Origin: Phycisphaerales bacterium
GTDB taxonomy: Bacteria; Planctomycetota; Phycisphaerae; Phycisphaerales; SM1A02
Assembly: GCA_028823105.1 (NCBI GenBank)
Contig: JAPKCC010000021.1
Coordinates: forward strand, 1-38,019
Direction of reading: 5' to 3'
DNA: 38,019 nucleotides
Below are positions 16,736 through 25,439 of this stretch, piece by piece; the first letter of the stretch is position 1; each line of letters begins with the position of its first letter. The position numbers and the translations under genes were made by a program. Below the pieces are notes generated by a model. It was not told the origin of the DNA. It searched no databases and saw only the letters and a list, made by a program, of their open reading frames with translations.

Positions 16736-18379
16736 ATGGATGAGAACCCCCTTGAGATTCTGCCTGAGAAAGGGCCCGCGGTCTTGGTAATCCGTGATGG
16801 ATGGGGACGAAACCCCCATCCCGAGCAGGCGGACTTCAACGCCGTTCTTCAAGCCAAGACTCCGATCGCGGATGAAATCGAAGCTACTTGGCCTTCCATG
16901 CTCATTCGCACCAGCGGCAAGGATGTGGGACTCCCGGTCGGCGAAGACGGCCCCGTGATGGGCAACTCGGAGGTCGGCCATCAGAATATCGGGGCCGGAC
17001 GAATCGTCGATCAGGAACTGATGCGGATCACCAACTCGATCCAATCTGGCGAGTTCTTTGAACGAGACGCCCTTTTAGACGCCTTCGCCCATGCAGAATC
17101 AACTGGTGGAAACGTCCACCTTTTGGGCCTGGTGAGTGACGGCCTCGTCCACAGCGACCTCAACCATCTCGTCGCCCTCCTCGAAGCGGCCGGGCGGCGA
17201 GGGTTTCCCGCGGATCGCGTGCTCATTCATGTGATCACCGACGGTCGCGACACCGCTCCCACTGGCGGTTTGAGCTACCTCAAGGAACTTCAGCAGGGCA
17301 TCGACGCCCATGGGATCGGCCGAGTGGTCTCCGTGATGGGGCGATTCTGGGCCATGGATCGGGATCATCGCTGGGATCGCGTCGAACCGGCCTATCGCTG
17401 CCTGACCAGTCTGACCGAGCGACGGTATGACGACGCTGCGGCGGCGCTCGCCGCGTACTACGCGAATCCCAGCGAACCGTCCCGCCACGGAGACGAATTC
17501 GTTGAACCAGCGGGCATCGGACCGGACGACGCCGCGATCGCCGCGACCCGGATCAGCGATGGCGATTCGGTGATTTTCTTCAACTTCAGAGGTGACCGTC
17601 CCCGGGAGATCGCCAAGGCGTTCACCCTCGACGACGACGCCTGGTCGGCCGTGGAACAAGGCGGCTTCGATCGCGGCAGGCGACTTGAGAATCTCCGGTT
17701 CACCGGCATGACCCGGTACCAATCCGGACTGCCCATGGAGGTCATCTTTGAGAAACCACCGCGACTGGAGGACATTCTCGGCGAGACGATCGCCAAGGCT
17801 GGACTCACCCAGTTCCGCTGCGCCGAGACGGAGAAATTCCCGCACGTCACCTTCTTCTTCAATGATTACCGGGAGCAACCGTTTCCCGGCGAGACCCGGA
17901 CGATCCTTCCGAGTCCGACCGAAGTCAGCACCTACGACCAGAAGCCGGAAATGAGCGCCGACGGCGTCTTGTCTGCGGTTCTCCAACGACTGTCCGCGAA
18001 TGACTGCGAACGACTCATCGTGGTGAACTTCGCCAACAGTGACATGGTCGGACACACCGGCAACCTTGAGGCTGCGATCGCCGCCTGCGAGAAGGTCGAC
18101 GAATGCGTCGGCCGAATCATCGATGCGACGCTCGCCCGTGGAGGAGGACTGATCGTGACCGCCGACCATGGCAATGCCGAGCAGATGTGGAATTTCGAGG
18201 CCGATTGCCCGCAGACGGCGCATACCAACTTCGACGTTCCGCTCCATGTCATCGGCAAACCGTGGCGGAACCGAAGCCTTGCCACGGAAGGACGACTCGC
18301 CGACATCGCGCCGACGCTTCTCGCCATGCTTGGCCTCCCTCGACCATCCGCGATGACCGGGCGGAATCTCCTTCGCTGA
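16736..18379 (+). CDS. gpmI: 2,3-bisphosphoglycerate-independent phosphoglycerate mutase
   Basis: A 547-residue glycolytic and gluconeogenic enzyme that interconverts 3- and 2-phosphoglycerate using two manganese ions and a phosphoserine intermediate. The metal aspartate is Asp21 in RDGWG; the more usual residue before it is Leu, Met or Ile. The nucleophile is Ser78 in VMGNSEVGHQNIGAGR. HVITDGRDTAPTGG, FFNFRGDRPREI, the FANSDMVGHTGN metal-site motif and VTADHGNAEQM all follow in order. It is slightly longer than the usual 510 or so residues. The next gene starts 11 bases after its stop with its own ribosome site, so they form an operon. Confidence 0.95.
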   Translation: MDENPLEILPEKGPAVLVIRDGWGRNPHPEQADFNAVLQAKTPIADEIEATWPSMLIRTSGKDVGLPVGEDGPVMGNSEVGHQNIGAGRIVDQELMRITNSIQSGEFFERDALLDAFAHAESTGGNVHLLGLVSDGLVHSDLNHLVALLEAAGRRGFPADRVLIHVITDGRDTAPTGGLSYLKELQQGIDAHGIGRVVSVMGRFWAMDRDHRWDRVEPAYRCLTSLTERRYDDAAAALAAYYANPSEPSRHGDEFVEPAGIGPDDAAIAATRISDGDSVIFFNFRGDRPREIAKAFTLDDDAWSAVEQGGFDRGRRLENLRFTGMTRYQSGLPMEVIFEKPPRLEDILGETIAKAGLTQFRCAETEKFPHVTFFFNDYREQPFPGETRTILPSPTEVSTYDQKPEMSADGVLSAVLQRLSANDCERLIVVNFANSDMVGHTGNLEAAIAACEKVDECVGRIIDATLARGGGLIVTADHGNAEQMWNFEADCPQTAHTNFDVPLHVIGKPWRNRSLATEGRLADIAPTLLAMLGLPRPSAMTGRNLLR

Positions 18380-18390
18380 GGATCGAATCG

Positions 18391-18951
18391 ATGAGAATCG
18401 TCTTCGCAGGAACCCAATCGGTTGGAAAGACAACGCTGGTCGAGGATCTGCACGCCGCGTGCCCGGTGTTCCGGGTCGAGGAGGAACCGATTCGCGCCGT
18501 GGCACGCGCCACCGGCGAGCCACCGCCGGCCATTCCGACCCGGCGGGCGGAACGAAGGCTCGTGGCGTACGGGCTAGAACGACTGGCCGCGACCAGGCCC
18601 GGCGATCACGTGCTCTTCGACCGATCGCCACTCGACGCCTTCGCCCATGCGATCCTGTCGATGGAGGTCGGGGGCGAGATCGATCCGGCATTCCTCGCCG
18701 AACTCCGCCCCCGGGTCCGGGAGGCGTTGGCCAACGCGGACCTTGTGGTCTTCGTCCCACTGGAAGACAACGTGGGGAATCGAAACGACGGCTTCCGCTA
18801 CCTCGACGAATCCAATCGTCGTCGGGTCGACGGGATATTGAAGGACCTGCTCCTGCCTTCGGGGCGCCTTGTCCTCGCGCCGGTGATCACCGTCCGTGGT
18901 GATCGTTCCACGCGGGTAGATCAGGTCCGCACATCGATCGCTGATGCGTGA
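18391..18951 (+). CDS. AAA_28-type P-loop ATPase/kinase-like protein
   Basis: A 186-residue protein with a P-loop at residues 7-14 (GTQSVGKT), a Walker-B-like strand VLFDRSPLDAFAHA, and a following helical region with DLVVFVPLED. This arrangement matches the small AAA_28 ATPases, which resemble the kinase domain of NadR and deoxynucleoside kinases. The substrate is unknown. TGAGGA 7 bases before the ATG overlaps the gpmI stop and fixes the start; the longer upstream frame is an antisense-like shadow. It is probably co-transcribed with gpmI, though I know of no link to glycolysis. Confidence 0.82.
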   Translation: MRIVFAGTQSVGKTTLVEDLHAACPVFRVEEEPIRAVARATGEPPPAIPTRRAERRLVAYGLERLAATRPGDHVLFDRSPLDAFAHAILSMEVGGEIDPAFLAELRPRVREALANADLVVFVPLEDNVGNRNDGFRYLDESNRRRVDGILKDLLLPSGRLVLAPVITVRGDRSTRVDQVRTSIADA

Positions 18952-18957
18952 CTCGCC

Positions 18958-18963
18958 TATAGA
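18958..18963 (+). promoter_or_regulatory. Candidate -10 element of the HD-domain gene (leaderless)
   Basis: TATAGA lies immediately before an ATG at 18964 and 9 bases before the ATG at 18973. A start of transcription about 6-9 bases downstream would exclude the first ATG. Confidence 0.38.
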
Positions 18964-18972
18964 ATGCCGATC

Positions 18973-19545
18973 ATGCCTTCCATGACACGCATGACACCGG
19001 ACCAAGCCCGCACTCTGATGCACGACTGGGTCGCCAGCGAATCGCTGCGTGGCCACATGGAGGCGGTTGCCGCCTGCATGTCCGCCCATGCCGCGATCCA
19101 CGCTCCCGAAGACGCCGACGAGTGGGAGGTCGCGGGGTTGCTGCACGACTTCGACTACCAGAAGCATCCCACCGAGGCCGAGCATCCCTTCATCGGGGTT
19201 GAATATCTTCGCTCGAGAGGAGACGTGAGCGAGCCGATTCTCCAAACCATCCTCGGACACGTTCTCTACTCCGACGTCGAGCGGGACACCCCAATGGCGA
19301 AGCATCTCTTTGCCTGCGATGAACTCGCTGGTTTCATCGTCGCCTGTGCAAAGGTCCGCCCGAACGGTATTGGCGACCTCAAATCAAAGAGTGTCAAAAA
19401 GAAACTCAAGGACAAGAAGTTCGCTGCCGCGGTCAGTCGCAGTGACATCGAAATCGGCATTCAAGAACTCCGCGTCGATCAGACCGAACACATCGATCGC
19501 TGCATCGATGCCATTCGATCCGCCGCCGACCGAGTCGGCTGCTGA
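18973..19545 (+). CDS. HD-domain hydrolase family protein
   Basis: A 190-residue protein with an HD/HDIG-type metal-dependent phosphohydrolase fold. His28 in RGHMEAVAACM is the likely first metal ligand, and LLHDFDYQKHP (His58-Asp59) is the signature HD pair. HPFIGVEYLRSRG, ILGHVLYS and DELAGFIVACAKVRP complete the family's pattern, seen in widespread uncharacterised bacterial hydrolases of this size. It is cytoplasmic; the substrate (nucleotide or phosphoester) is unknown. Three in-frame ATGs crowd the start. I prefer 18973 because a -10-like TATAGA abuts the one at 18964. It lies 21 bases after the P-loop gene. Confidence 0.83.
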   Translation: MPSMTRMTPDQARTLMHDWVASESLRGHMEAVAACMSAHAAIHAPEDADEWEVAGLLHDFDYQKHPTEAEHPFIGVEYLRSRGDVSEPILQTILGHVLYSDVERDTPMAKHLFACDELAGFIVACAKVRPNGIGDLKSKSVKKKLKDKKFAAAVSRSDIEIGIQELRVDQTEHIDRCIDAIRSAADRVGC

Positions 19546-19784
19546 GCAGGAAATTCTTCGAGGAATCTCGATGTCCTACCCCCGAAGACCCGAAGGGACG
19601 GTGGCCGATTCCTGCCGCCTTCCTCCCCAACACTGAGGGCGGTCGGTTCCGGAGTCGGCCTCGAAGTCCGGATGGAATTCGGCGACCACGGCGAAAACTG
19701 ATGACCTCGAACGCCCTTTTGATCGCGTTCAGGGGTCGTTGAGGCCTGATCGTCGGAAGGATCGATCCCCTCACGAAGGCCGGA

Positions 19785-19790
19785 TACAAT
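19785..19790 (+). promoter_or_regulatory. Candidate -10 element of der (leaderless or very short leader)
   Basis: TACAAT lies 9 bases before the der ATG. The CCTCCT between is not a ribosome site, since it has the anti-sense polarity. Confidence 0.42.
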
Positions 19791-19799
19791 CTTCCTCCT

Positions 19800-21299
19800 A
19801 TGTCTCTTCCAAGAATCGCCATCGTCGGCCGACCGAACGTCGGCAAGTCGAGCCTCTTTAACCGCCTTGCAGGTTCCCGAGTCTCGATCGTCGACCCGAC
19901 CCCCGGGGTGACCCGGGATCGAGTGAGTCGTTTCGTCGAGATCAGACCTCCGGTCGAACTCGACGGCGCCGTCTCCCGCTACGCAGAGATCGTCGATACG
20001 GGCGGGTTCGGAGTCTATGCCGCAGAAGGGGCGAGATTCGACGACGTCGGTGCAGACCTCTCGACCCTCACCAAACACATCGAAGCGCAGATCGAACGTG
20101 CGGCCGAGGAGAGCGATCTCATCCTCTTCGTCGTCGACGCGCAAGCGGGTCCTACCCGACTCGACGAAACGATCGCCGGAATGCTCCGGACGTCGGGGCG
20201 ATCGGCGAAGGTCGTGGTGGTGGCGAACAAGGTCGACAGTGATTCATGGGAGGCCGATGCCATGGAGTTCGCGGCGCTCGGCCTGGGAATCCCCGAGATC
20301 ACCAGCGCCAAGTCCGGCTTCAAGAAGCGTATTTTCTTCGAGTTCATCTGGAATCGAATCGACCCGGCTTCCGCACTGCACATCGATCCCGAGATCAAAC
20401 TCGCGATCGTCGGGCGACGGAACGCCGGCAAAAGCACGCTGGTCAACGCCATGGCTGGTGACGAGCGGGTTATCACCAGCGAGATCGCCGGGACCACCCG
20501 CGACGCGGTCGACGTGCAGGTCAGTATCGGAGATCGAACCCTGACCGTGATCGACACCGCCGGCCTCCGAAAGAAAAAGAGCTGGTCGGATCAGATCGAG
20601 GCGTACTCGCACCAACGGACCATTGATTCCCTCGATCGTGCCAACGTGGTCTTCATGATGATCGACGCCACCCAGCCGATCAGCCAGATCGAGAAGAAGC
20701 TCGGCAAGGAAATCGTCGATCGATTCAAGCCGGTTGCGATCGTCCTCAACAAGTGGGACCTGACCAAGGACGACCTCGTCCTCGAGGACTACCTCGAGTA
20801 TCTAGAACAAGAGCTTCCCGGCCTCGGATATGCCCCGATCATCCGCATGACCGCGACCGACGGCGAAGGCGTCCGTCCGGCCCTCCGGATGGTGCTCAAC
20901 TTGTTCGAGCAGGCCAGCCACCGGGAATCCACGGGGCGATTGAATGCGGTCTTCAAGGAGATCCTGGATCGTCGAGGACCCAGTTCCCGGCTCGGAACCC
21001 GGGCCAAGATCCTCTACGTCAGCCAGGTCGCGATTCACCCGCCCACCATCGTTTTGGTGGTCAACAAGCCCGACTTATTCAAGGGCGGCTACGAGCGGTA
21101 CATCCTGAACCGGCTGCACGAGGAACTTCCCTACAGCGAAGTTCCGATCCGGCTGATCTTCAGCCAACGCAAACGCCTCGACCTCTCTGAATTGAAAGCC
21201 GGCGGAAATCGCGCTGGTGGCTCGGACACCGAGGAGGTCAGCAGCCTTGAGGGATTTGATTCCGGAGACCTCCCCGACGAAGGCGACGACCAGATCTGA
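19800..21299 (+). CDS. der: Ribosome-assembly GTPase Der (EngA)
   Basis: A 499-residue essential GTPase with two G domains in tandem and a KH-like C-terminal domain, acting in maturation of the 50S subunit. G domain 1: P-loop GRPNVGKS (10-17), TPGVTRDR switch, DTGGFG, NKVD (143-146) and the SAKS G5. G domain 2: GRRNAGKS (205-212), AGTTRDAVD, DTAGLRKKK and NKWD (317-320). The KH-like domain follows from about residue 370 (GRLNAVFKEILDRRGP). The C-terminus has a short acidic tail. Motifs and length are normal. A strong terminator follows 41 bases after the stop. Confidence 0.95.
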   Translation: MSLPRIAIVGRPNVGKSSLFNRLAGSRVSIVDPTPGVTRDRVSRFVEIRPPVELDGAVSRYAEIVDTGGFGVYAAEGARFDDVGADLSTLTKHIEAQIERAAEESDLILFVVDAQAGPTRLDETIAGMLRTSGRSAKVVVVANKVDSDSWEADAMEFAALGLGIPEITSAKSGFKKRIFFEFIWNRIDPASALHIDPEIKLAIVGRRNAGKSTLVNAMAGDERVITSEIAGTTRDAVDVQVSIGDRTLTVIDTAGLRKKKSWSDQIEAYSHQRTIDSLDRANVVFMMIDATQPISQIEKKLGKEIVDRFKPVAIVLNKWDLTKDDLVLEDYLEYLEQELPGLGYAPIIRMTATDGEGVRPALRMVLNLFEQASHRESTGRLNAVFKEILDRRGPSSRLGTRAKILYVSQVAIHPPTIVLVVNKPDLFKGGYERYILNRLHEELPYSEVPIRLIFSQRKRLDLSELKAGGNRAGGSDTEEVSSLEGFDSGDLPDEGDDQI

Positions 21300-21340
21300 G
21301 CTTCGCGACTGCGACCGACACCTTCGCGCGAGAACACAAG

Positions 21341-21381
21341 ACGCCGCGATTCGCCTTAGAGGCGAATCGCGGCGTTCTTTC
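21341..21381 (+). terminator. Rho-independent terminator after der
   Basis: Perfect 15-bp stem (21341-21355 with 21361-21375), loop TTAGA, followed by TCTTTC. It also insulates der from the lanthipeptide precursor gene that converges on it. Confidence 0.85.
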
Positions 21382-21454
21382 ATAGAAGCAACCGGCGATG
21401 ACGGTCCGGAGTTCCCTCGGAGCAAGCGCTCTCAGGAAGACCCTATTTCGGCTA

Positions 21455-21778
21455 CTACGGCGCGCAATTGGGGCAGGTCGAGGCGACAGCGAAGGACGTA
21501 TTGCACTTTGGGTCAAAGCTTCCCTGTGCCAGTGCGCCACCTGCCGCGGACGAAAGCTCTGCGTCCGAAAGCTCCCTGGTATTCGTCGGGGCGGTAGGCA
21601 GTGTGATATGCACGCAGTTATCGGCGTTCTCAACCACCTTGACGTCCACGCCTTCAGGGACGGGCATGCCGCGTTCCTTGAGCACGGACGCGGGGTCGGC
21701 CATGAACCGGGCCTTCAATGCGTCGTCTTTCCAGCAGGCGGCGAACAGTTCGGCGAGTTTGTTTTGTTGTTCAGTCAT
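21455..21778 (-). CDS. Lanthipeptide precursor with nitrile-hydratase-like leader (NHLP family)
   Basis: A 107-residue RiPP precursor. Residues 1-81 match the NHLP leader class derived from nitrile hydratase alpha: LFAACWKDDALKARFMADPA, then VLKERGMPVPEGVDVKVVEN, then NCVHITLP, then LSDAELSSAAGG. Cleavage is expected after Gly80-Gly81 by a C39-type double-glycine protease. The 26-residue core (82-107) contains Ser87, Thr94, Ser95, Ser100 and Thr101 as dehydration candidates, and Cys92, Cys102 and Cys105 as thioether donors; it ends TCPNCAP. The divergent LanM starting at 22062 is the obvious modifying enzyme, and the pairing of NHLP-type leaders with LanM is known from other bacteria. The ribosome site is weak. 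The product would be a new class II lanthipeptide with up to three rings. Confidence 0.88.
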   Translation of the reverse strand: MTEQQNKLAELFAACWKDDALKARFMADPASVLKERGMPVPEGVDVKVVENADNCVHITLPTAPTNTRELSDAELSSAAGGALAQGSFDPKCNTSFAVASTCPNCAP

Positions 21779-22061
21779 ATGAGATTCAGATTCCAGATCG
21801 AGTAGGAAAGGAAGAGGACGGCGGGGTCAAACATGGACTGGCCTCTTCGGACCGCACGTCCACACTACGGGCACGCCTAAAAGGAGGTTCGTCCTCGCCA
21901 CTATAACGCTCTTTAAAAAACGCAAAACACGCAAAACACGCAAAATAGAAAAGGCCCTCGTGCTCCACGCACGCAGCGGATTATCATGTCGGTCTTGATT
22001 GACGCGATTCCAAAGCGTCGTGCCCACCCCAGCCCTCGGAAGCCCTCGGAGAAGAAGAACC
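21779..22061. promoter_or_regulatory. Divergent control region of the lanthipeptide locus
   Basis: This 283-base spacer must hold the promoters of both the precursor and lanM genes. It contains three direct 9-bp repeats (ACGCAAAAC type, 21920-21946) in a locally A-rich stretch. A small GAGG/CCTC hairpin lies near 21883-21894. I cannot assign -35/-10 pairs with confidence. No regulator gene is adjacent. Confidence 0.45.
21920..21946. repeat. Three 9-bp direct repeats upstream of lanM
   Basis: Three consecutive copies of ACGCAAAAC (the last ends in T) in the divergent promoter region. They could be a binding site with about one-turn phasing, or a simple slippage repeat. Confidence 0.75.
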
Positions 22062-25000
22062 ATGTCGAGCATTCACAATCCACCGGCCGATGTTTTGGTC
22101 AACCAAGGTGACCTCGCTGAAATAGTGATCCCCGGCGCGATGGATCTGCCCGAACGGATCAAGTTGTTCCGTTCGCGCCCGGATCTCTTCTCGGAAAACC
22201 CTCAGGAAGCGGCGAGGCGTGAGACGACGTGGATTCAAGCCCTCGCGGCCGACACACGCGGCCTTGAGATGCGACTGCAGGAACTCGGGATCACGCCTTC
22301 CGAACTTCCCTTGATTCTCGGCGATGTCCGACGAGGCGATCTGGAAGCGCCATCGTGGTGGTCGATCTGCGAAGAAGTGCTTGCCCAACCGCGCCACGAG
22401 GATGACGAATCACTCCCCACGAGGACGTACCTCACACCCGTCGGCGTTGAATCCGACGATGACATGCCGATCCCGTTCGAACATATCTTCTGCGGCTGGA
22501 TCGACGTCGCCACCGACCGACTTCGCGCCCAGGTCCCGGATCTAGACACGATCATCGGGTCGACCGTCCTGCGGAAGGAACAAAGAGGCCTCCTCGAGAA
22601 CCTCACCCTGATCGCACGCAACATCCTGCTGGAGCGATTCGCGCTGGCAAAGGCATCCGCCTACGACTCGAACGATCTGCTGGCCGGACTCCTGTCGTCG
22701 ACCCCGCCTCGGGATCTTTATTGCAAGATCGTCCGGGAGTCGATCGCCGATGGGACCGCCGGATTGATGGAAACCTATCCCGCATTCGCTCGACTGATCG
22801 CGACGCGGGTCGAATGCTGGGTGAGAACCCTCGCGGAGTTCGCGGAGCGACTCGACGCCGACGGCGAGGAACTCGAGCGGGTCTTCTCTCCCAAATCGAA
22901 ACTCGGCGCCCTCGTCGGCGGCGGGCGTGGAATCTCCGACAGCCATAACGGCGGCCGCGCGGTGGTCGTGTGCAAGTTCGAGAACGGAACTCGCATCGTC
23001 TACAAGCCCAGGTCGATGTCGATCGATGTCGCATGGGTCGGGTTGGTCGCGTTCTTCAATTCCAAAGTCGAAGAAGACGCGAGACTGCTCCCGCTTCAAG
23101 TGATCGATCACGGGCTCTATGGATGGATGGAATTCGCCGACCGAAAAGCCTGTCGGGATACGACTGAACTTCAAACCTTCTATCGACGCATGGGGAGCCT
23201 TCTGGGTCTGGTCCACATGCTCCAAGGGAATGACTTCCATCTCGAGAACGTGGTGGCAGCCGGTCCAAATCCGATCGCCATCGACCTTGAGACCATCTCG
23301 GTCGGTGACCCGATGGTCGATCTTCAGGGACAGGAACCTGATCCTGCGACCGTCAAAGTGGAGAAGTCGGTGCTTCGAGCCCTCCTCCTCCCCTCTGTCA
23401 TGGCCATGAGGGGGCGGGATGGAGTTCGAAATCTCGGCGCGGTCGGCGTCGAAGTCGCTGCCGAGAAAGGTGTGGGAAAAACGCACCGAAGAATGAGCCA
23501 GATCAACACCGATTTCCAACGTTGGATCAAGGTGGATGGCCAGGATCCGGAGATGAAGATTTCCGAACAATCGAGACCCATCCTCGAGAATGGAGATGCA
23601 GTCGATTCGGAGCACTATCGGAGTGACGTCGCCGAAGGCTATCGCATCGCCTACCAGTCGATCCTCGAACATCAGGATGAATGGCTCGCACCGGACGGCC
23701 CGCTTGCACTCCTCGACGATGCCTGGGGACGAGTGCTCAATCGTGCCACCAATGTCTATTACCGATTGTTTCTGGAGACCTGCGGTTCCTCGCTGTTGAA
23801 GTCCGGCGTCGACCGCTGGATCCACGGGCAGAGATTCCGCGTCGGATCGACAGAAACATCGGACCGCGATCCGAAGATCCTCGAGATCTATGACGCCGTC
23901 GTGGAAGTCGAAGAGAACGCCTTGACTCGTGGAGACGTGGCCTACTTCATCGCCAGAGGATCCGGTCTCGAGTACCACGCGCCCGACTATCGCACGGGCG
24001 AGTCGACGAAGATCCCGAAAGCCCTCCTGAAGAATTCCGCGGCGGAGGCTGCTCGAATGCAGATCTCGAGGATGGGCAAGGACGATCTGGATCTCCAATT
24101 CCGCCTCATCACCTCGAGCTATCTCACGGCCCAGCTGGCGACCGAAGGTTTGCATCTCGGCGACGCTCCGAAAGTTGACGCGGGCTCGGAGCCCCCCGAA
24201 GCCACCAGAGATGCCACGGATGATGAAGTCCGAACCTGGGTGCGGGACAACCTCGCGACCCTTGAATCGCTCGCGATTCGCGACGGTGACAAGGCCAACT
24301 GGATCGACGCGGAGATGGACGTCATGTCCGAGACCGCACGTCCGGCCGCACTTGCAGCGGGCTTGTATACGGGGAGAGGTGGCCTCGCCCTGCTCTTCGA
24401 GAGGGCCTATCGATGTTTCGGTGACGCCGATCTGCTGCGAAACGCCAAGGCCGCCGTCCAACGCGAACTCTCCCTCTTGGAACATGGCGACTCCTCGGCG
24501 ATCGGAACGCTCTTCGCCCTCGAGGGCCCTTCAGGCATGGGGCAGCGGGCCGGCGTGCTCGCCGCGTTCTGGGCGATCGGGCGGCACGAAGGAGGCGGCC
24601 GCCATCGCGACATGGTTCACGCCCTCCTCGATGGAATCACCGATCGAACGATCAAGTTGGACGACTCGTTCGATGTGATCAGCGGTGCTGCTGGGCTCAT
24701 GCTCCTGATGATGGGCATGAAGCGGGAGGATCCGTCCTTCGATCACCAGGAACTTCTGATCCGGCTTGGCGAACATCTCAACCGACACACCGTGCAGATC
24801 GACGGGACAGGATGGCAGATGGGCGGAAAGATGAAGCGGCCGTTGAACGGCTTCGGCCACGGGCGAGCGGGTAGCGGACTGGCCCTCCTCGAGGTCGGAA
24901 CACACCTCAACCGACCGGACTTTCGCGATCTCGGTCTGGCGGCGCTTCGAGCCGAACACGAGATGCGACGCAACGACAATGGCTCGGAAGGATGGCCGGA

Positions 25001-25439
25001 TCTCCGAAGCATAGCGATTGGAAGTCCTCTTCCAACGGGACCATACTTCAACGCGTGGTGCGCCGGAGGCGAAGGAATCGCCCTTTCCCGCGCCGCAGCG
25101 CTGGAGTACACGGATGAGTCCTTCATCCGTGAAGATCTCGATGTCGCGATCGACCAGATCAGTCGCCTAGAGAAAACCGCCCCGAGCCACGGAAGGAGAA
25201 GGCACCTCTGCTGTGGCACCAGCGGTCGAGCCGAGATGTTCTTCTCATTGGCCAAGATCCTCGATCGTGATGACCTCGCGGCGACCGGCCGGTCCGTCTC
25301 CCGCCGAAAACTGCCGCCGGCCTACACCGCGCCGGAAACGACGGGCCTGTCACTCCTTCAGGGTCTGCCTGGAGAGATCTGGACTCACCTCTCGTCTCTT
25401 CAAAAGGACGATTCGCACTTGCTCCTACTTCGCATGTGA
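22062..25439 (+). CDS. lanM: Class II lanthipeptide synthetase LanM (CCG-type cyclase)
   Basis: An 1125-residue bifunctional enzyme that phosphorylates and eliminates Ser/Thr in a precursor core, then closes thioether rings with Cys. The N-terminal dehydratase half (DUF4135, about 170-600) has the kinase-like YKPRS lysine (about 315), the NDFHLENVV catalytic loop (Asp391, His393, Asn396) and IDLETI (Asp408, Glu410). The C-terminal LanC-like half (about 765-1110) has LYTGRGGLALL, GFGHGRAGSG with His933, WCAGGEGI with zinc ligand Cys1000, and HLCCGTSGRAE with Cys1050-Cys1051. Most LanMs have Cys-His-Gly at the last site; Cys-Cys-Gly is the ProcM-type variant. The start is set by GGAG about 11 bases before the ATG at 22062; 21 upstream codons are unsupported. 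The precursor gene diverges from it. No transporter is next to it. Confidence 0.94.
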   Translation: MSSIHNPPADVLVNQGDLAEIVIPGAMDLPERIKLFRSRPDLFSENPQEAARRETTWIQALAADTRGLEMRLQELGITPSELPLILGDVRRGDLEAPSWWSICEEVLAQPRHEDDESLPTRTYLTPVGVESDDDMPIPFEHIFCGWIDVATDRLRAQVPDLDTIIGSTVLRKEQRGLLENLTLIARNILLERFALAKASAYDSNDLLAGLLSSTPPRDLYCKIVRESIADGTAGLMETYPAFARLIATRVECWVRTLAEFAERLDADGEELERVFSPKSKLGALVGGGRGISDSHNGGRAVVVCKFENGTRIVYKPRSMSIDVAWVGLVAFFNSKVEEDARLLPLQVIDHGLYGWMEFADRKACRDTTELQTFYRRMGSLLGLVHMLQGNDFHLENVVAAGPNPIAIDLETISVGDPMVDLQGQEPDPATVKVEKSVLRALLLPSVMAMRGRDGVRNLGAVGVEVAAEKGVGKTHRRMSQINTDFQRWIKVDGQDPEMKISEQSRPILENGDAVDSEHYRSDVAEGYRIAYQSILEHQDEWLAPDGPLALLDDAWGRVLNRATNVYYRLFLETCGSSLLKSGVDRWIHGQRFRVGSTETSDRDPKILEIYDAVVEVEENALTRGDVAYFIARGSGLEYHAPDYRTGESTKIPKALLKNSAAEAARMQISRMGKDDLDLQFRLITSSYLTAQLATEGLHLGDAPKVDAGSEPPEATRDATDDEVRTWVRDNLATLESLAIRDGDKANWIDAEMDVMSETARPAALAAGLYTGRGGLALLFERAYRCFGDADLLRNAKAAVQRELSLLEHGDSSAIGTLFALEGPSGMGQRAGVLAAFWAIGRHEGGGRHRDMVHALLDGITDRTIKLDDSFDVISGAAGLMLLMMGMKREDPSFDHQELLIRLGEHLNRHTVQIDGTGWQMGGKMKRPLNGFGHGRAGSGLALLEVGTHLNRPDFRDLGLAALRAEHEMRRNDNGSEGWPDLRSIAIGSPLPTGPYFNAWCAGGEGIALSRAAALEYTDESFIREDLDVAIDQISRLEKTAPSHGRRRHLCCGTSGRAEMFFSLAKILDRDDLAATGRSVSRRKLPPAYTAPETTGLSLLQGLPGEIWTHLSSLQKDDSHLLLLRM

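Noticed and set aside
17099-18760. A 553-codon minus-strand frame across gpmI
   Set aside because: Antisense shadow of gpmI and the AAA_28 gene, without motifs.
21986-22111. A 41-codon frame overlapping the lanM start
   Set aside because: Basic, low-complexity sequence in another frame; it contains the lanM ribosome site and looks accidental.
22542-24485. A 647-codon open frame antisense to lanM
   Set aside because: GC-rich shadow frame with no family resemblance; the sense strand has all LanM motifs.
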